The position numbers and the translations under genes were made by a program. Below are positions 10,801 through 24,749 of a stretch of 64,000 nucleotides of DNA, one piece after another; position 1 is the first letter of the stretch, and each line of letters begins with the position of its first letter. The notes beneath the pieces were generated by a model that was not told the DNA's origin, made no database searches, and was given only the letters and a program-made list of their open reading frames with translations. Source of the stretch: Misgurnus anguillicaudatus (Eukaryota; Chordata; Actinopteri; Cypriniformes; Cobitidae); NCBI RefSeq assembly GCF_027580225.2, contig NC_073351.2, positions 2,023,001 to 2,087,000 of the forward strand, given 5' to 3'.

Positions 10801-11311
10801 CTCCAAGCAAAATGTATTCCTGTAAGTTTCAATTTAAGAAAGATTCCTGGACATAAAATTAGCAAATAATACAGGAGATGCCAACAGTGTCTTTGGGTTT
10901 TGAAAGAAGCAAACAAATCTTCTTTAGATCTGATAGTTTTCATGTATTTTTGGTTTTGACTCTGACTCTACCAGCCAGCCAACTGTCTGAGCATAGGCAG
11001 CAATACAGATTTTGTCAGCCCAGCTTCAACTCATCCTCTGTAGTCTAGTGGTTAGAGCACTGATTCTCCCATAGAGCCCCAGGCCCCAGGTTCAAGTCTC
11101 ACAAGGTTTAAGTGGAGTTCTCCACTGACAAGTAGTTACTTGTTTAGCTCTGATATAGTTTGTGGGCAGCTTATAGCCTGCATATTCTATTTTGCTTTCC
11201 CAAATCCAGTAGGTTGTTCATTTTATTACTGTTCCTATGTTTCATGAAGCAGTCTTCATAGCTGATGTGGGCTTAAGATTTTTGCTGGACATTTGAGATA
11301 AAATTTAAAAT

Positions 11312-12390
11312 AGAGTTCTGGACATAAAATTCAGGGCTTTCAAGCAAAATGTATTCCTGTAAGTTTCAATTTAAGAAAGAGTCGTGGACATAAAATTAGC
11401 AAATAATACAACAGATGCCAACAGTATCTTTGGGGTTTGAAAGAAGCAAACAAATCTTCTTTAGATCTGATAGTTTCATGTATTTTTGGTTTTGAATCTG
11501 AATGTACCAGCCAGCCAACTGTCTGAGCATAGGCAGCAATACACAGGACCAGGTTCTGTCAGCCCTGCTCCAACTCATCCTCTGTAGTCTAGTGGTTAGA
11601 GCACTGATTCTCACATGTGGGAGACCCAGGTTCAAGTCCCCCAATGTTTAAGTGGAGCTCTCTACTGACAAGTAGTCACTTCTTTAACTCTGATAGAGTT
11701 TGTGGCCAGCTTATAGCCTGCATAATCTTTTTGCTTTCCCAAATCCAGTAGTTTGTTGATTTTATTACTGCTCCTATGTCTCCTGAAGCAGCCTTCATAG
11801 CTGATGTGGGCTTAAGATTTTTCCTGGACATTTGAGATAAAATTTAAGATAGAGTTCTGGACATAAAATTCAGGGCTTTCAAGCAAAATGTATTCCTGTA
11901 AGTTTCAATTTAAGAAAGAGTCCTGGACATAAAATTAGCAAATAATACAGCAGATGCCAACAGTATCTTTGGGTTTTGAAAGAAGCAAACAAATCTTCTT
12001 TAGATCTGATAGTTTCATGTATTTTTGGTTTTGAATCTGACTGTACCAGCCAGCCAACTGTCTGAGCATAGGCAGCAATACACAGGACCAGGTTCTGTCA
12101 GCCCTGCTCCAACTCATCCTGTGTAGTCTAGTGGTTAGAGCACTGATTCTCACATGTGGGAGACCCATGTTCAAGTCCCTCAATGTTTAAGTGGAGCTCT
12201 CTACTGACAAGTAGTCACTTCTTTAACTCTGATAGAGTTTATGGGCAGCTTATAGCCTGCATATTCTGTTTTGCCTTCCCAAATCCAGTAGTTTGTTCAT
12301 TTTATTACTGCTCCTATGTCTCCTGAAGCAGTCTTCATAGCTGATGTGGGCTTAAGATTTCTGCTGGACATTTAAGATCAAATTTAAGAT
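11312..12390 (+). repeat. A-A adjacency 1
   Basis: Two A monomers start at 11,312 and 11,851 with no B between. The first carries GAGTCGTGG and GAATGTACC; the second carries GACCCATGTTC and TCCCTCAATG. The junction tail reads GAAGCAGCCTTC and TTTTTCCTGG. Confidence 0.9.
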
Positions 12391-15300
12391 AGAGTTCTGG
12401 ACCTAACATTCAGTGCCTCCAAGCAAAATGTATTCCTGTAAGTTTCAATTTAAGAAAGATTCCTGGACATAAAATTAGCAAATAATACAGCAGATGCCAA
12501 CAGTGTCTTTGGGTTTTGAAAGAAGCAAACAAATCTTCTTTAGATCTGATAGTGTTCATGTATTTTTGGTTTTGACTCTGACTCTACCAGCCAGCCAACT
12601 CTCTGAGCATAGGCAGCAATACAGATTTTGTCAGCCCAGTTTCAACTCATCCTCTGTAGTCTAGTGGTTAGAGCACTGATTCTCCCATAGAGCCCTAGGC
12701 CCAAGGTTCAAGTCTCACAAGGTTTAAGTGGAGTTCTCCACTGACAAGTAGTCACTTGTTTAGCTCTGATAGAGTTTGTGGGCAGCTTATAGCCTGCATA
12801 TTCTATTTTGCCTTTCCAAATCCAGTAGGTTTTTCATTTTATTACTGTTCCTATGTTTCATGAAGCAGTCTTCATAGCTGATGTGGGCTTAAGATTTTTG
12901 CTGGACATTTGAGATAAAATTTAAGATAGAGTTCTGGACATAAAATTCAGGGCTTTCAAGCAAAATGTATTCCTGTAAGTTTCAATTTAAGAAAGAGTCC
13001 TGGACATAAAATTAGCAAATAATACAGCAGATGCCAACAGTATCTTTGGGGTTTGAAAGAAGCAAACAAATCTTCTTTAGATCTGATAGTTTCATGTATT
13101 TTTGGTTTTGAATCTGACTGTACCAGCCAGCCAACTGTCTGAGCATAGGCAGCAATACACAGGACCAGGTTCTGTCAGCCCTGCTCCAACTCATCCTCTG
13201 TAGTCTAGTGGTTAGAGCACTGATTCTCACATGTGGGAGACCCAGGTTCAAGTCCCCCAATGTTTAAGTGGAGCTCTCTACTGACAAGTAGTCACTTCTT
13301 TAACTCTGATAGAGTTTATGGGCAGCTTATAGCCTGCATATTCTATTTTGCCTTCCCAAATCCAGTAGTTTGTTCATTTTATTACTGCTCCTATGTCTCC
13401 TGAAGCAGTCTTCATAGCTGATGTGGGCTTAAGATTTTTGCTGGACATTTGAGATAAAATTTAAGATAGAGTTCTGGACCTAACATTCAGTGCCTCCAAG
13501 CAAAATGTATTCCTGTAAGTTTCAATTTAAGAAAGATTCCTGGACATAAAATTAGCAAATTATACAGCAGATGCCAACAGCGTCTTTGGGTTTTGAAAGA
13601 AGCAAACAAATCTTCTTTAGATCTGATAGTGTTCATGTATTTTTGGTTTTGACTCTGACTCTACCAGCCAGCCAACTGTCTGAGCATAGGCAGCAATACA
13701 GATTTTGTCAGCCCAGTTTCAACTCATCCTCTGTAGTCTAGTGGTTAGAGCACTGATTCTCCCATAGAGCCCTAGGCCCAAGGTTCAAGTCTCACAAGGT
13801 TTAAGTGGAGTTCTCCACTGACAAGTAGTCACTTGTTTAGCTCTGATAGAGTTTGTGGGCAGCTTATAGCCTGCATATTCTATTTTGCCTTTCCAAATCC
13901 AGTAGGTTGTTCATTTTATTACTGTTCCTATGTTTCATGAAGCAGTCTTCATAGCTGATGTGGGCTTAAGATTTTTGCTGGACATTTGAGATAAAATTTA
14001 AGATAGAGTTGTGGACATAAAATTCAGGGCTTTCAAGCAAAATGTATTCCTGTAAGTTTCAATTTAAGAAAGAGTCCTGGACATAAAATTAGCAAATAAT
14101 ACAACAGATGCCAACAGTATCTTTGGGGTTTGAAAGAAGCAAACAAATCTTCTTTAGATCTGATAGTTTCATGTATTTTTGGTTTTGAATCTGACTGTAC
14201 CAGCCAGCCAACTGTCTGAGCATAGGCAGCAATACACAGGACCAGGTTCTGTCAGCGCTGCTCCAACTCATTCTCTGTAGTCTAGTGGTTAGAGCACTGA
14301 TTCTCACATGTGGGAGACCCAGGTTCAAGTCCCCCAATGTTTAAGTGGAGCTCTCTACTGACAAGTAGTCACTTCTTTAACTCTGATAGAGTTTGTGGGC
14401 AGCTTATAGCCTGCATAATCTTTTTGCCTTCCCAAATCCAGTAGTTTGTTCATTTTATTACTGCTCCTATGTCTCCTGAAGCAGTCTTCATAGCTGATGT
14501 GGGCTTAAGATTTCTGCTGGACATTTAAGATCAAATTTAAGATAGAGTTCTGGACCTAACATTCAGTGCCTCCAAGCAAAATGTATTCCTGTAAGTTTCA
14601 ATTTAAGAAAGATTCCTGGACATAAAATTAGCAAATAATACAGGAGATGCCAACAGTGTCTTTGGGTTTTGAAAGAAGCAAACAAATCTTCTTTAGATCT
14701 GATAGTTTTCATGTATTTTTGGTTTTGACTCTGACTCTACCAGCCAGCCAACTGTCTGAGCATAGGCAGCAATACAGATTTTGTCAGCCCAGCTTCAACT
14801 CATCCTCTGTAGTCTAGTGGTTAGAGCACTGATTCTCCCATAGAGCCCCAGGCCCCAGGTTCAAGTCTCACAAGGTTTAAGTGGAGTTCTCCACTGACAA
14901 GCAGTTACTTGTTTAGCTCTGATAGAGTTTGTGGGCAGCTTATAGCCTGCATATTCTATATTGCCTTCCCAAATCCAGTAGGTTGTTCATTTTATTACTG
15001 TCCCTCTGTCTCATGAAGCAGTCTTCATAGCTGATGTGGGCTTAAGATTTTTGCTGGACATTTGAGATAAAATTTAAGATAGAGTTCTGGACATAAAATT
15101 CAGGGCTTTCAAGCAAAATGTATTCCTGTAAGTTTCAATTTAAAAAAGAGTCCTGGACATAAAATTAGCAAATAATACAGCAGATGCCAACAGTATCTTT
15201 GGGGTTTGAAAGAAGCAAACAAATCTTCTTTAGATCTGATAGTTTCATGTATTTTTGGTTTTGAATCTGACTGTACCAGCCAGCCAACTGTCTGAGCATA

Positions 15301-18300
15301 GGCAGCAATACACAGGACCAGGTTCTGTCAGCGCTGCTCCAACTCATTCTCTGTAGTCTAGTGGTTAGAGCACTGATTCTCACATGTGGGAGACCCAGGT
15401 TCAAGTCCCCCAATGTTTAAGTGGAGCTCTCTACTGACAAGTAGTCACTTCTTTAACTCTGATAGAGTTTGTGGGCAGCTTATAGCCTGCATAATCTTTT
15501 TGCCTTCCCAAATCCAGTAGTTTGTTCATTTTATTACTGCTCCTATGTCTCCTGAAGCAGTCTTCATAGCTGATGTGGGCTTAAGATTTCTGCTGGACAT
15601 TTAAGATCAAATTTAAGATAGAGTTCTGGACCTAACATTCAGTGCCTCCAAGCAAAATGTATTCCTGTAAGTTTCAATTTAAGAAAGATTCCTGGACATA
15701 AAATTAGCAAATAATACAGGAGATGCCAACAGTGTCTTTGGGTTTTGAAAGAAGCAAACAAATCTTCTTTAGATCTGATAGTTTTCATGTATTTTTGGTT
15801 TTGACTCTGACTCTACCAGCCAGCCAACTGTCTGAGCATAGGCAGCAATACAGATTTTGTCAGCCCAGCTTCAACTCATCCTCTGTAGTCTAGTGGTTAG
15901 AGCACTGATTCTCCCATAGAGCCCCAGGCCCCAGGTTCAAGTCTCACAAGGTTTAAGTGGAGTTCTCCACTGACAAGCAGTTACTTGTTTAGCTCTGATA
16001 GAGTTTGTGGGCAGCTTATAGCCTGCATATTCTATATTGCCTTCCCAAATCCAGTAGGTTGTTCATTTTATTACTGTCCCTCTGTCTCATGAAGCAGTCT
16101 TCATAGCTGATGTGGGCTTAAGATTTTTGCTGGACATTTGAGATAAAATTTAAGATAGAGTTCTGGACATAAAATTCAGGGCTTTCAAGCAAAATGTATT
16201 CCTGTAAGTTTCAATTTAAAAAAGAGTCCTGGACATAAAATTAGCAAATAATACAGCAGATGCCAACAGTATCTTTGGGGTTTGAAAGAAGCAAACAAAT
16301 CTTCTTTAGATCTGATATTTTCATGTATTTTTGGTTTTGAATCTGACTGTACCAGCCAGCCAACTGTCTGAGCATAGGCAGCAATACACAGGACCAGGTT
16401 CTGTCAGCCCTGCTCCAACTCATCCTGTGTAGTCTAGTGGTTAGACCACTGATTCTCACATGTGGGAGACCCAGGTTCAAGTCCCCCAATGTTTAAGTGG
16501 AGCTCTCTACTGACAAGTAGTCACTTCTTTACCTCTGATAGAGTTTATGGGCAGCTTATAGCCTGCATATTCTATTTTGCCTTCCCAAATCCAGTAGTTT
16601 GTTCATTTTATTACTGCTCCTATGTCTCCTGAAGCAGTCTTCATAGCTGATGTGGGCTTAAGATTTCTGCTGGACATTTAAGATCAAATTTAAGATAGAG
16701 TTCTGGACCTAACATTCAGTGCCTCCAAGCAAAATGTATTCCTGTAAGTTTCAATTTAAGAAAGAGTCGTGGACATAAAATTAGCAAATAATACAGCAGA
16801 TGCCAACAGTGTCTTTGGGTTTTGAAAGAAGCAAACAAATCTTCTTTAGATCTGATAGTGTTCATGTATTTTTGGTTTTGACTCTGACTCTACCAGCCAG
16901 CCAACTGTCTGAGCATAGGCAGCAATACAGATTTTGTCAGCCCAGTTTCAACTCATCCTCTGTAGTCTAGTGGTTAGAACACTGATTCTCCCATAGAGCC
17001 CCAGGCCCCAGGTTCAAGTCTCACAAGGTTTAAGTGGAGTTCTCCACTGACAAGTAGTCACTTGTTTAGCTCTGATAGAGTTTGTGGGCAGCTTATAGCC
17101 TGCATATTCTATTTTGCCTTCCCAAATCCAGTAGGTTGTTCATTTTATTACTGTTCCTATGTTTCATGAAGCAGTCTTCATAGCTGATGTGGGCTTAAGA
17201 TTTTTGCTGGACATTTGAGATAAAATTTAAGATAGAGTTCTGGACATAAAATTCAGGGCTTTCAAGCAAAATGTATTCCTGTAAGTTTCAATTTAAGAAA
17301 GAGTCCTGGACATAAAATTAGCAAATAATACAGCAGATGCCAACAGTATCTTTGGGGTTTGAAAGAAGCAAACAAATCTTCTTTAGATCTGATAGTTTCA
17401 TGTATTTTTGGTTTTGAATCTGACTGTACCAGCCAGCCAACTGTCTGAGCATAGGCAGCAATACACAGGACCAGGTTCTGTCAGCCCTGCTCCAACTCAT
17501 CCTGTGTAGTCTAGTGGTTAGAGCACTGATTCTCACATGTGGGAGACCCAGGTTCAAGTCCCCCAATGTTTAAGTGGATCTCTCTACTGACAAGTAGTCA
17601 CTTCTTTAACTCTGATAGAGTTTATGGGCAGCTTATAGCCTGCATATTCTGTTTTGCCTTCCCAAATCCAGTAGTTTGTTCATTTTATTACTGCTCCTAT
17701 GTCTCCTGAAGCAGTCTTCATAGCTGATGTGGGCTTAAGATTTCTGCTGGACATTTAAGATCAAATTTAAGATAGAGTTCTGGACCTAACATTCAGTGCC
17801 TCCAAGCAAAATGTATTCCTGTAAGTTTCAATTTAAGAAAGATTCCTGGACATAAAATTAGCAAATAATACAGCAGATGCCAACAGTGTCTTTGGGTTTT
17901 GAAAGAAGCAAACAAATCTTCTTTAGATCTGATAGTGTTCATGTATTTTTGGTTTTGACTCTGACTCTACCAGCCAGCCAACTCTCTGAGCATAGGCAGC
18001 AATACAGATTTTGTCAGCCCAGTTTCAACTCATCCTCTGTAGTCTAGTGGTTAGAGCACTGATTCTCCCATAGAGCCCTAGGCCCAAGGTTCAAGTCTCA
18101 CAAGGTTTAAGTGGAGTTCTCCACTGACAAGTAGTCACTTGTTTAGCTCTGATAGAGTTTGTGGGCAGCTTATAGCCTGCATATTCTATTTTGCCTTTCC
18201 AAATCCAGTAGGTTTTTCATTTTATTACTGTTCCTATGTTTCATGAAGCAGTCTTCATAGCTGATGTGGGCTTAAGATTTTTGCTGGACATTTGAGATAA

Positions 18301-18849
18301 AATTTAAGATAGAGTTCTGGACATAAAATTCAGGGCTTTCAAGCAAAATGTATTCCTGTAAGTTTCAATTTAAGAAAGAGTCCTGGACATAAAATTAGCA
18401 AATAATACAGCAGATGCCAACAGTATCTTTGGGGTTTGAAAGAAGCAAACAAATCTTCTTTAGATCTGATAGTTTCATGTATTTTTGGTTTTGAATCTGA
18501 CTGTACCAGCCAGCCAACTGTCTGAGCATAGGCAGCAATACACAGGACCAGGTTCTGTCAGCCCTGCTCCAACTCATCCTCTGTAGTCTAGTGGTTAGAG
18601 CACTGATTCTCACATGTGGGAGACCCAGGTTCAAGTCCCCCAATGCTTAAGTGGAGCTCTCTACTGACAAGTAGTAACTTCTTTAACTCTGATAGAGTTT
18701 GTGGCCAGCTTATAGCCTGCATAATCTTTTTGCCTTCCCAAATCCAGTAGTTTGTTCATTTTATTACTGCTCCTATGTCTCCTGAAGCAGTCTTCATAGC
18801 TGATGTGGGCTTAAGATTTTTGCTGGACATTTGAGATAAAATTTAAGAT

Positions 18850-19923
18850 AGAGTTCTGGACCTAACATTCAGTGCCTCCAAGCAAAATGTATTTCTGTAA
18901 GTTTCAATTTAAGAAAGATTCCTGGACATAAAATTAGCAAATTATACAGCAGATGCCAACAGCGTCTTTGGGTTTTGAAAGAAGCAAACAAATTATCTTT
19001 AGATCTGATAGTGTTCATGTATTTTTGGTTTTGACTCTGACTCTACCAGCCAGCCAACTGTCTGAGCATAGGCAGCAATACAGATTTTGTCAGCCCAGAT
19101 TCAACTCATCATCTGTAGTCTAGTGGTTAGGGCACTGATTCTCCCATAGAGCCCCAGGCCCCAGGTTCAAGTCTCACAAGGTTTAAGTGTAGTTCTCCAC
19201 TGACAAGTAGTCACTTGTTTAGCTCTAATAGAGTTTGTGGGCAGCTTATAGCCTGCATATTCTATTTTGCCTTCCCAAATCCAGTAGTTTGTTCATTTTA
19301 TTACTGCTCCTATGTCTCCTGAAGCAGTCTTCATAGCTGATGTGGGCTTAAGATTTCTGCTGGACATTTAAGATCAAATTTAAGATAGAGTTCTGGACCT
19401 AACATTCAGTGCCTCCAAGCAAAATGTATTCCTGTAAGTTTCAATTTAAGAAAGATTCCTGGACATAAAATTAGCAAATAATACAGCAGATGCCAACAGT
19501 GTCTTTGGGTTTTGAAAGAAGCAAACAAATCTTCTTTAGATCTGATAGTGTTCATGTATTTTTGGTTTTGACTCTGACTCTACCAGCCAGCCAACTCTCT
19601 GACCATAGGCAGCAATACAGATTTTGTCAGCCCAGTTTCAACTCATCCTCTGTAGTCTAGTGGTTAGAGCACTGATTCTCCCATAGAGCCCTAGGCCCAA
19701 AGTTCAAGTCTCACAAGGTTTAAGTGGAGTTCTCCACTGACAAGTAGTCACTTGTTTAGCTCTGATAGAGTTTGTGGGCAGCTTATAGCCTGCATATTCT
19801 ATTTTGCCTTTCCAAATCCAGTAGGTTGTTCATTTTATTACTGTTCCTATGTTTCATGAAGCAGTCTTCATAGCTGATGTGGGCTTAAGATTTTTGCTGG
19901 ACATTTGAGATAAAATTTAAGAT
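18850..19923 (+). repeat. B-B adjacency 3
   Basis: B monomers start at 18,850 and 19,387. The first is a relative of the AGCGTC/TAGGGCAC variant with AAATTATC and an A-like 3' tail; the second has AACTCTCTGACC. Confidence 0.9.
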
Positions 19924-22614
19924 AGAGTTCTGGACATAAAATTCAGGGCTTTCAAGCAAAATGTATTCCTGTAAGTTTCAATTTAAGAAAGAGTCCTGGA
20001 CATAAAATTAGCAAATAATACAACAGATGCCAACAGTATCTTTGGGGTTTGAAAGAAGCAAACAAATCTTCTTTAGATCTGATAGTTTCATGTATTTTTG
20101 GTTTTGAATCTGACTGTACCAGCCAGCCAACTGTCTGAGCATAGGCAGCAATACACAGGACCAGGTTCTGTCAGCCCTGCTCCAACTCATTCTCTGTAGT
20201 CTATTGGTTAGAGCACTGATTCTCACATGTGGGAGACCCAGGTTCAAGTCCCCCAATGTTTAAGTGGAGCTCTCTACTGACAAGTAGTCACTTCTTTAAC
20301 TCTGATAGAGTTTGTGGGCAGCTTATAGCCTGCATAATCTTTTTGCCTTCCCAAATCCAGTAGTTTGTTCATTTTATTACTGCTCCTATGTCTCCTGAAG
20401 CAGTCTTCATAGCTGATGTGGGCTTAAGATTTCTGCTGGACATTTAAGATCAAATTTAAGATAGAGTTCTGGACCTAACATTCAGTGTCTCCAAGCAAAA
20501 TGTATTCCTGTAAGTTTCAATTTAAGAAAGATTCCTGGACATAAAATTAGCAAATAATACAGCAGATGCCACAGTGTCTTTGGGTTTTGAAAGAAGCAAA
20601 CAAATCTTCTTTAGATCTGATAGTTTTTATGTATTTTTGGTTTTGACTCTGACTGTACCAGCCAGCCAACTGTCTGAGCATAGGCAGCAATACAGATTTT
20701 GTCAGCCCAGCTTCAACTCATCCTCTGTAGTCTAGTGGTTAGAGCACTGATTCTCCCATAGAGCCCCAGGCCCCAGGTTCAAGTCTCACAAGGTTTAAGT
20801 GGAGTTCTCCACTGACAAGTAGTCACTTGTTTAGCTCTGATAGAGTTTGTGGGCAGCTTATAGCCTGCATATTCTATTTTGCCTTCCCAAATCCAGTAGG
20901 TTGTTCATTTTATTACTGTTCCTATGTCTCATGAAGCAGTCTGCATAGCTGATGTGGGCTTAAGATTTTTGATGGACATTTGAGATAAAATTTAAGATAG
21001 AGTTCTGGACATAAAATTCAGGGCTTTCAAGCAAAATGTATTCCTGTAAGTTTCAATTTAAGAAAGAGTCCTGGACATAAAATTAGCAAATAATACAGCA
21101 GATGCCAACAGTATCTTTGGGTTTTGAAAGAAGCAAACAAATCTTCTTTAGATCTGATAGTTTCATGTATTTTTGGTTTTGAATCTGACTGTACCAGCCA
21201 GCCAACTGTCTGAGCATAGGCAGCAATACACAGGACCAGGTTCTGTCAGCCCTGTTCCAACTCATCCTGTGTAGTCTAGTGGTTAGAGCACTGATTCTCA
21301 CATGTGGGAGACCCAGGTTCAAGTCCCCCCAATGTTTAAGTGGAGCTCTCTACTGACAAGTAGTCACTTCTTTAACTCTGATAGAGTTTATGGGCAGCTT
21401 ATAGCCTGCATATTCTATTTTGCCTTCCCAAATCCAGTAGTTTGTTCATTTTATTACTGCTCCTATGTCTCCTGAAGCTGTCTTCATAGCTGATGTGGGC
21501 TTAAGATTTCTGCTGGACATTTAAGATCAAATTTAAGATAAAGTTCTGGACCTAACATTCAGTGCTTCCAAGCAAAATGTATTCCTGTAAGTTTCAATTT
21601 AAGAAAGATTCCTGGACATAAAATTAGCAAATAATACAGCAGATGCCAACAGCGTCTTTGGGTTTTGAAAGAAGCAAACAAATTATCTTTAGATCTTTAG
21701 TGTTCATGTATTTTTGGTTTTGACTCTGACTCTACCAGCCAGCCAACTCTCTGAGCATAGGCAGCAATACAGATTTTGTCAGCCCAGTTTCAACTCATCC
21801 TCTGTAGTCTAGTGGTTAGAGCACTGATTCTCCCATAGAGCCCTAGGCCCAAGGTTCAAGTCTCACAAGGTTTAAGTGGAGTTCTCCACTGACAAGTAGT
21901 CACTTGTTTAGCTCTGATAGAGTTTGTGGGCAGCTTATAGCCTGCATATTCTATTTTGCCTTTCCAAATCCAGTAGGTTGTTCATTTTATTACTGTTCCT
22001 ATGTTTCATGAAGCAGTCTTCATAGCTGATGTGGGCTTAAGATTTTTGCTGGACATTTGAGATAAAATTTAAGATAGAGTTCTGGACATAAAATTCAGGG
22101 CTTTCAAGCAAAATGTATTCCTGTAAGTTTCAATTTAAGAAAGAGTCCTGGACATAAAATTAGCAAATAATACAACAGATGCCAACAGTATCTTTGGGGT
22201 TTGAAAGAAGCAAACAAATCTTCTTTAGATCTGATAGTTTCATGTATTTTTGGTTTTGAATCTGACTGTACCAGCCAGTCAACTGTCTGAGCATAGGCAG
22301 CAATACACAGGACCAGGTTCTGTCAGCCCTGCTCCAACTCATCCTCTGTAGTCTAGTGGTTAGAGCACTGGTTCTCACATGTGGGAGACCCAGGTTCAAG
22401 TCCCCCAATGTTTAAGTGGAGCTCTCTACTGACAAGTAGCAACTTCTTTAACTCTGATAGAGTTTGTGGCCAGCTTATAGCCTGCATAATCTTTTTGCCT
22501 TCCCAAATCCAGTAGTTTGTTCATTTTATTACTGCTCCTATGTCTCCTGAAGCAGTCTTCATAGCTGATGTGGGCTTAAGATTTTTGCTGGACATTTGAG
22601 ATAAAATTTAAGAT

Positions 22615-23688
22615 AGAGTTCTGGACCTAACATTCAGTGCCTCCAAGCAAAATGTATTCCTGTTAGTTTCAATTTAAGAAAGATTCCTGGACATAAAATT
22701 AGCAAATTATACAGCAGATGCCAACAGCGTCTTTGGGTTTTGAAAGAAGCAAACAAATTTTCTTTAGATCTGATAGTGTTCATGTATTTTTGGTTTTGAC
22801 TCTGACTCTACCAGCCAGCCAACTGTCTGAGCATAGGCAGCAATACAGATTTTGTCAGCCCAGATTCAACTCATCATCTGTAGTCTAGTGGTTAGGGCAC
22901 TGATTCTCCCATAGAGCCCCAGGCCCCAGGTTCAAGTCTCACAAGGTTTAAGTGTAGTTCTCCACTGACAAGTAGTCACTTGTTTAGCTCTAATAGAGTT
23001 TGTGGGCAGCTTATAGCCTGCATATTCTATTTTGCCTTCCCAAATCCAGTAGTTTGTTCATTTTATTACTGCTCCTATGTCTCCTTAAGCAGTCTTCATA
23101 GCTGATGTGGGCTTAAGATTTCTGCTGGACATTTAAGATCAAATTTAAGATAGAGTTCTGGACCTAACATTCAGTGCCTCCAAGCAAAATGTATTCCTGT
23201 AAGTTTCAATTTAAGAAAGATTCCTGGACATAAAATTAGCAAATAATACAGCAGATGCCAACAGTGTCTTTGGGTTTTGAAAGAAGCAAACAAATCTTCT
23301 TTAGATCTGATAGTTTTCATGTATTTTTGGTTTTGACTCTGACTCTACCAGCCAGCCAACTGTCTGAGCATAGGCAGCAATACAGATGTTGTCAGCCCAG
23401 CTTCAACTCATTCTCTGTAGTCTAGTGGTTAGAGCACTGATTCTCCCATAGAGCCCCAGGCCCCAGGTTCAAGTCTCACAAGGTTTAAGTGGAGTTCTCC
23501 ACTGACAAGTAGTCACTTGTTTAGCTCTGATAGAGTTTGTGGGCAGCTTATAGCCTGCCTATTCTATTTTGCCTTCCCAAATCCAGTAGGTTGTTCATTT
23601 TATTACTGTTCCTATGTTTCATGAAGCAGTCTTCATAGCTGATGTGGGCTTAAGATTTTTGCTGGACATTTGAGATAAAATTTAAGAT
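22615..23688 (+). repeat. B-B adjacency 4
   Basis: B monomers start at 22,615 and 23,152. This is the copy-2 counterpart of the pair at 3,779, offset 18,836 bp. Confidence 0.9.
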
Positions 23689-24749
23689 AGAGTTCTGGAC
23701 ATAAAATTCAGGGCTTTCAAGCTAAATGTATTCCTGTAAGTTTCAATTTAAGAAAGAGTCCTGGACATAAAATTAGCAAATAATACAACAGATGCCAACA
23801 GTATCTTTGGGGTTTGAAAGAAGCAAACAAATCTTCTTTAGATCTGATAGTTTCATGTATTTTTGGTTTTGAATCTGACTGTACCAGCCAGCCAACTGTC
23901 TGAGCATAGGCAGCAATACACAGGACCAGGTTCTGTCAGCCCTGCTCCAACTCATCCTCTGTAGTCTAGTGGTTAGAGCACTGATTCTCACATGTGGGAG
24001 ACCCAGGTTCAAGTCCCCCAATGTTTAAGTGGAGCTCTCTACTGACAAGTAGTCACTTCTTTAACTCTGATAGAGTTTGTGGGCAGCTTATAGCCTGCAT
24101 ATTCTATTTTGCCTTCCCAAATCCAGTAGTTTGTTCATTTTATTACTGCTCCTATGTCTCCTGAAGCAGTCTTCATAGCTGATGTGGGCTTAAGATTTCT
24201 GCTGGACATTTAAGATCAAATTTAAGATAGAGTTCTGGACCTAACATTCAGTGCCTCCAAGCAAAATGTATTCCTGTAAGTTTCAATTTAAGAAAGATTC
24301 CTGGTCATAAAATTAGCAAATAATACAGCAGATGCCAACAGTGTCTTTGGGTTTTGAAAGAAGCAAACAAATCTTCTTTAGATCTGATAGTGTTCATGTA
24401 TTTTTGGTTTTGACTCTGACTCTACCAGCCAGCCAACTGTCTGAGCATAGGCAGCAATACAGATTTTGTCAGCCCAGCTTCAACTCATCCTCTGTAGTCT
24501 AGTGGTTAGAGCACTGATTCTCCCATAGAGCCCCAGGCCCCAGGTTCAAGTCTCACAAGGTTTAAGTGGAGTTCTCCACTAACAAGTAGTCACTTGTTTA
24601 GCTCTAATAGAGTTTGTGGGCAGCTTATAGCCTGCATATTCTATTTTGCCTTCCCAAATCCAGTAGGTTGTTCATTTTATTACTGTTCCTATGTTTCATG
24701 AAGCAGTCTTCATAGCTGATGTGGGCTTAAGATTTCTGCTGGACATTTG

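Larger units (their letters stand above)
2817..21652 (+). repeat. 18,836-bp higher-order block, copy 1 (35 monomers)
   Basis: Everything from about 2,817 recurs, unit for unit and variant for variant, starting at 21,653. Examples are the A unit with GTCAACTGTC and GGTTCTCACATG (3,239 and about 22,075), the A-A pair (11,312 and 32,299), the AGCGCTGCTCC units (14,256 and 35,243) and the CTATTGG unit (20,197 and 42,259). 18,836 bp is 35 monomers. The left diagnostic at the junction is AAATTATAC at 2,797 versus AAATAATAC at 21,633, and the first shared one is AGCGTC at 2,817 and 21,653. The exchange point therefore lies within about 20 bp in the middle of a B monomer. Confidence 0.9.
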
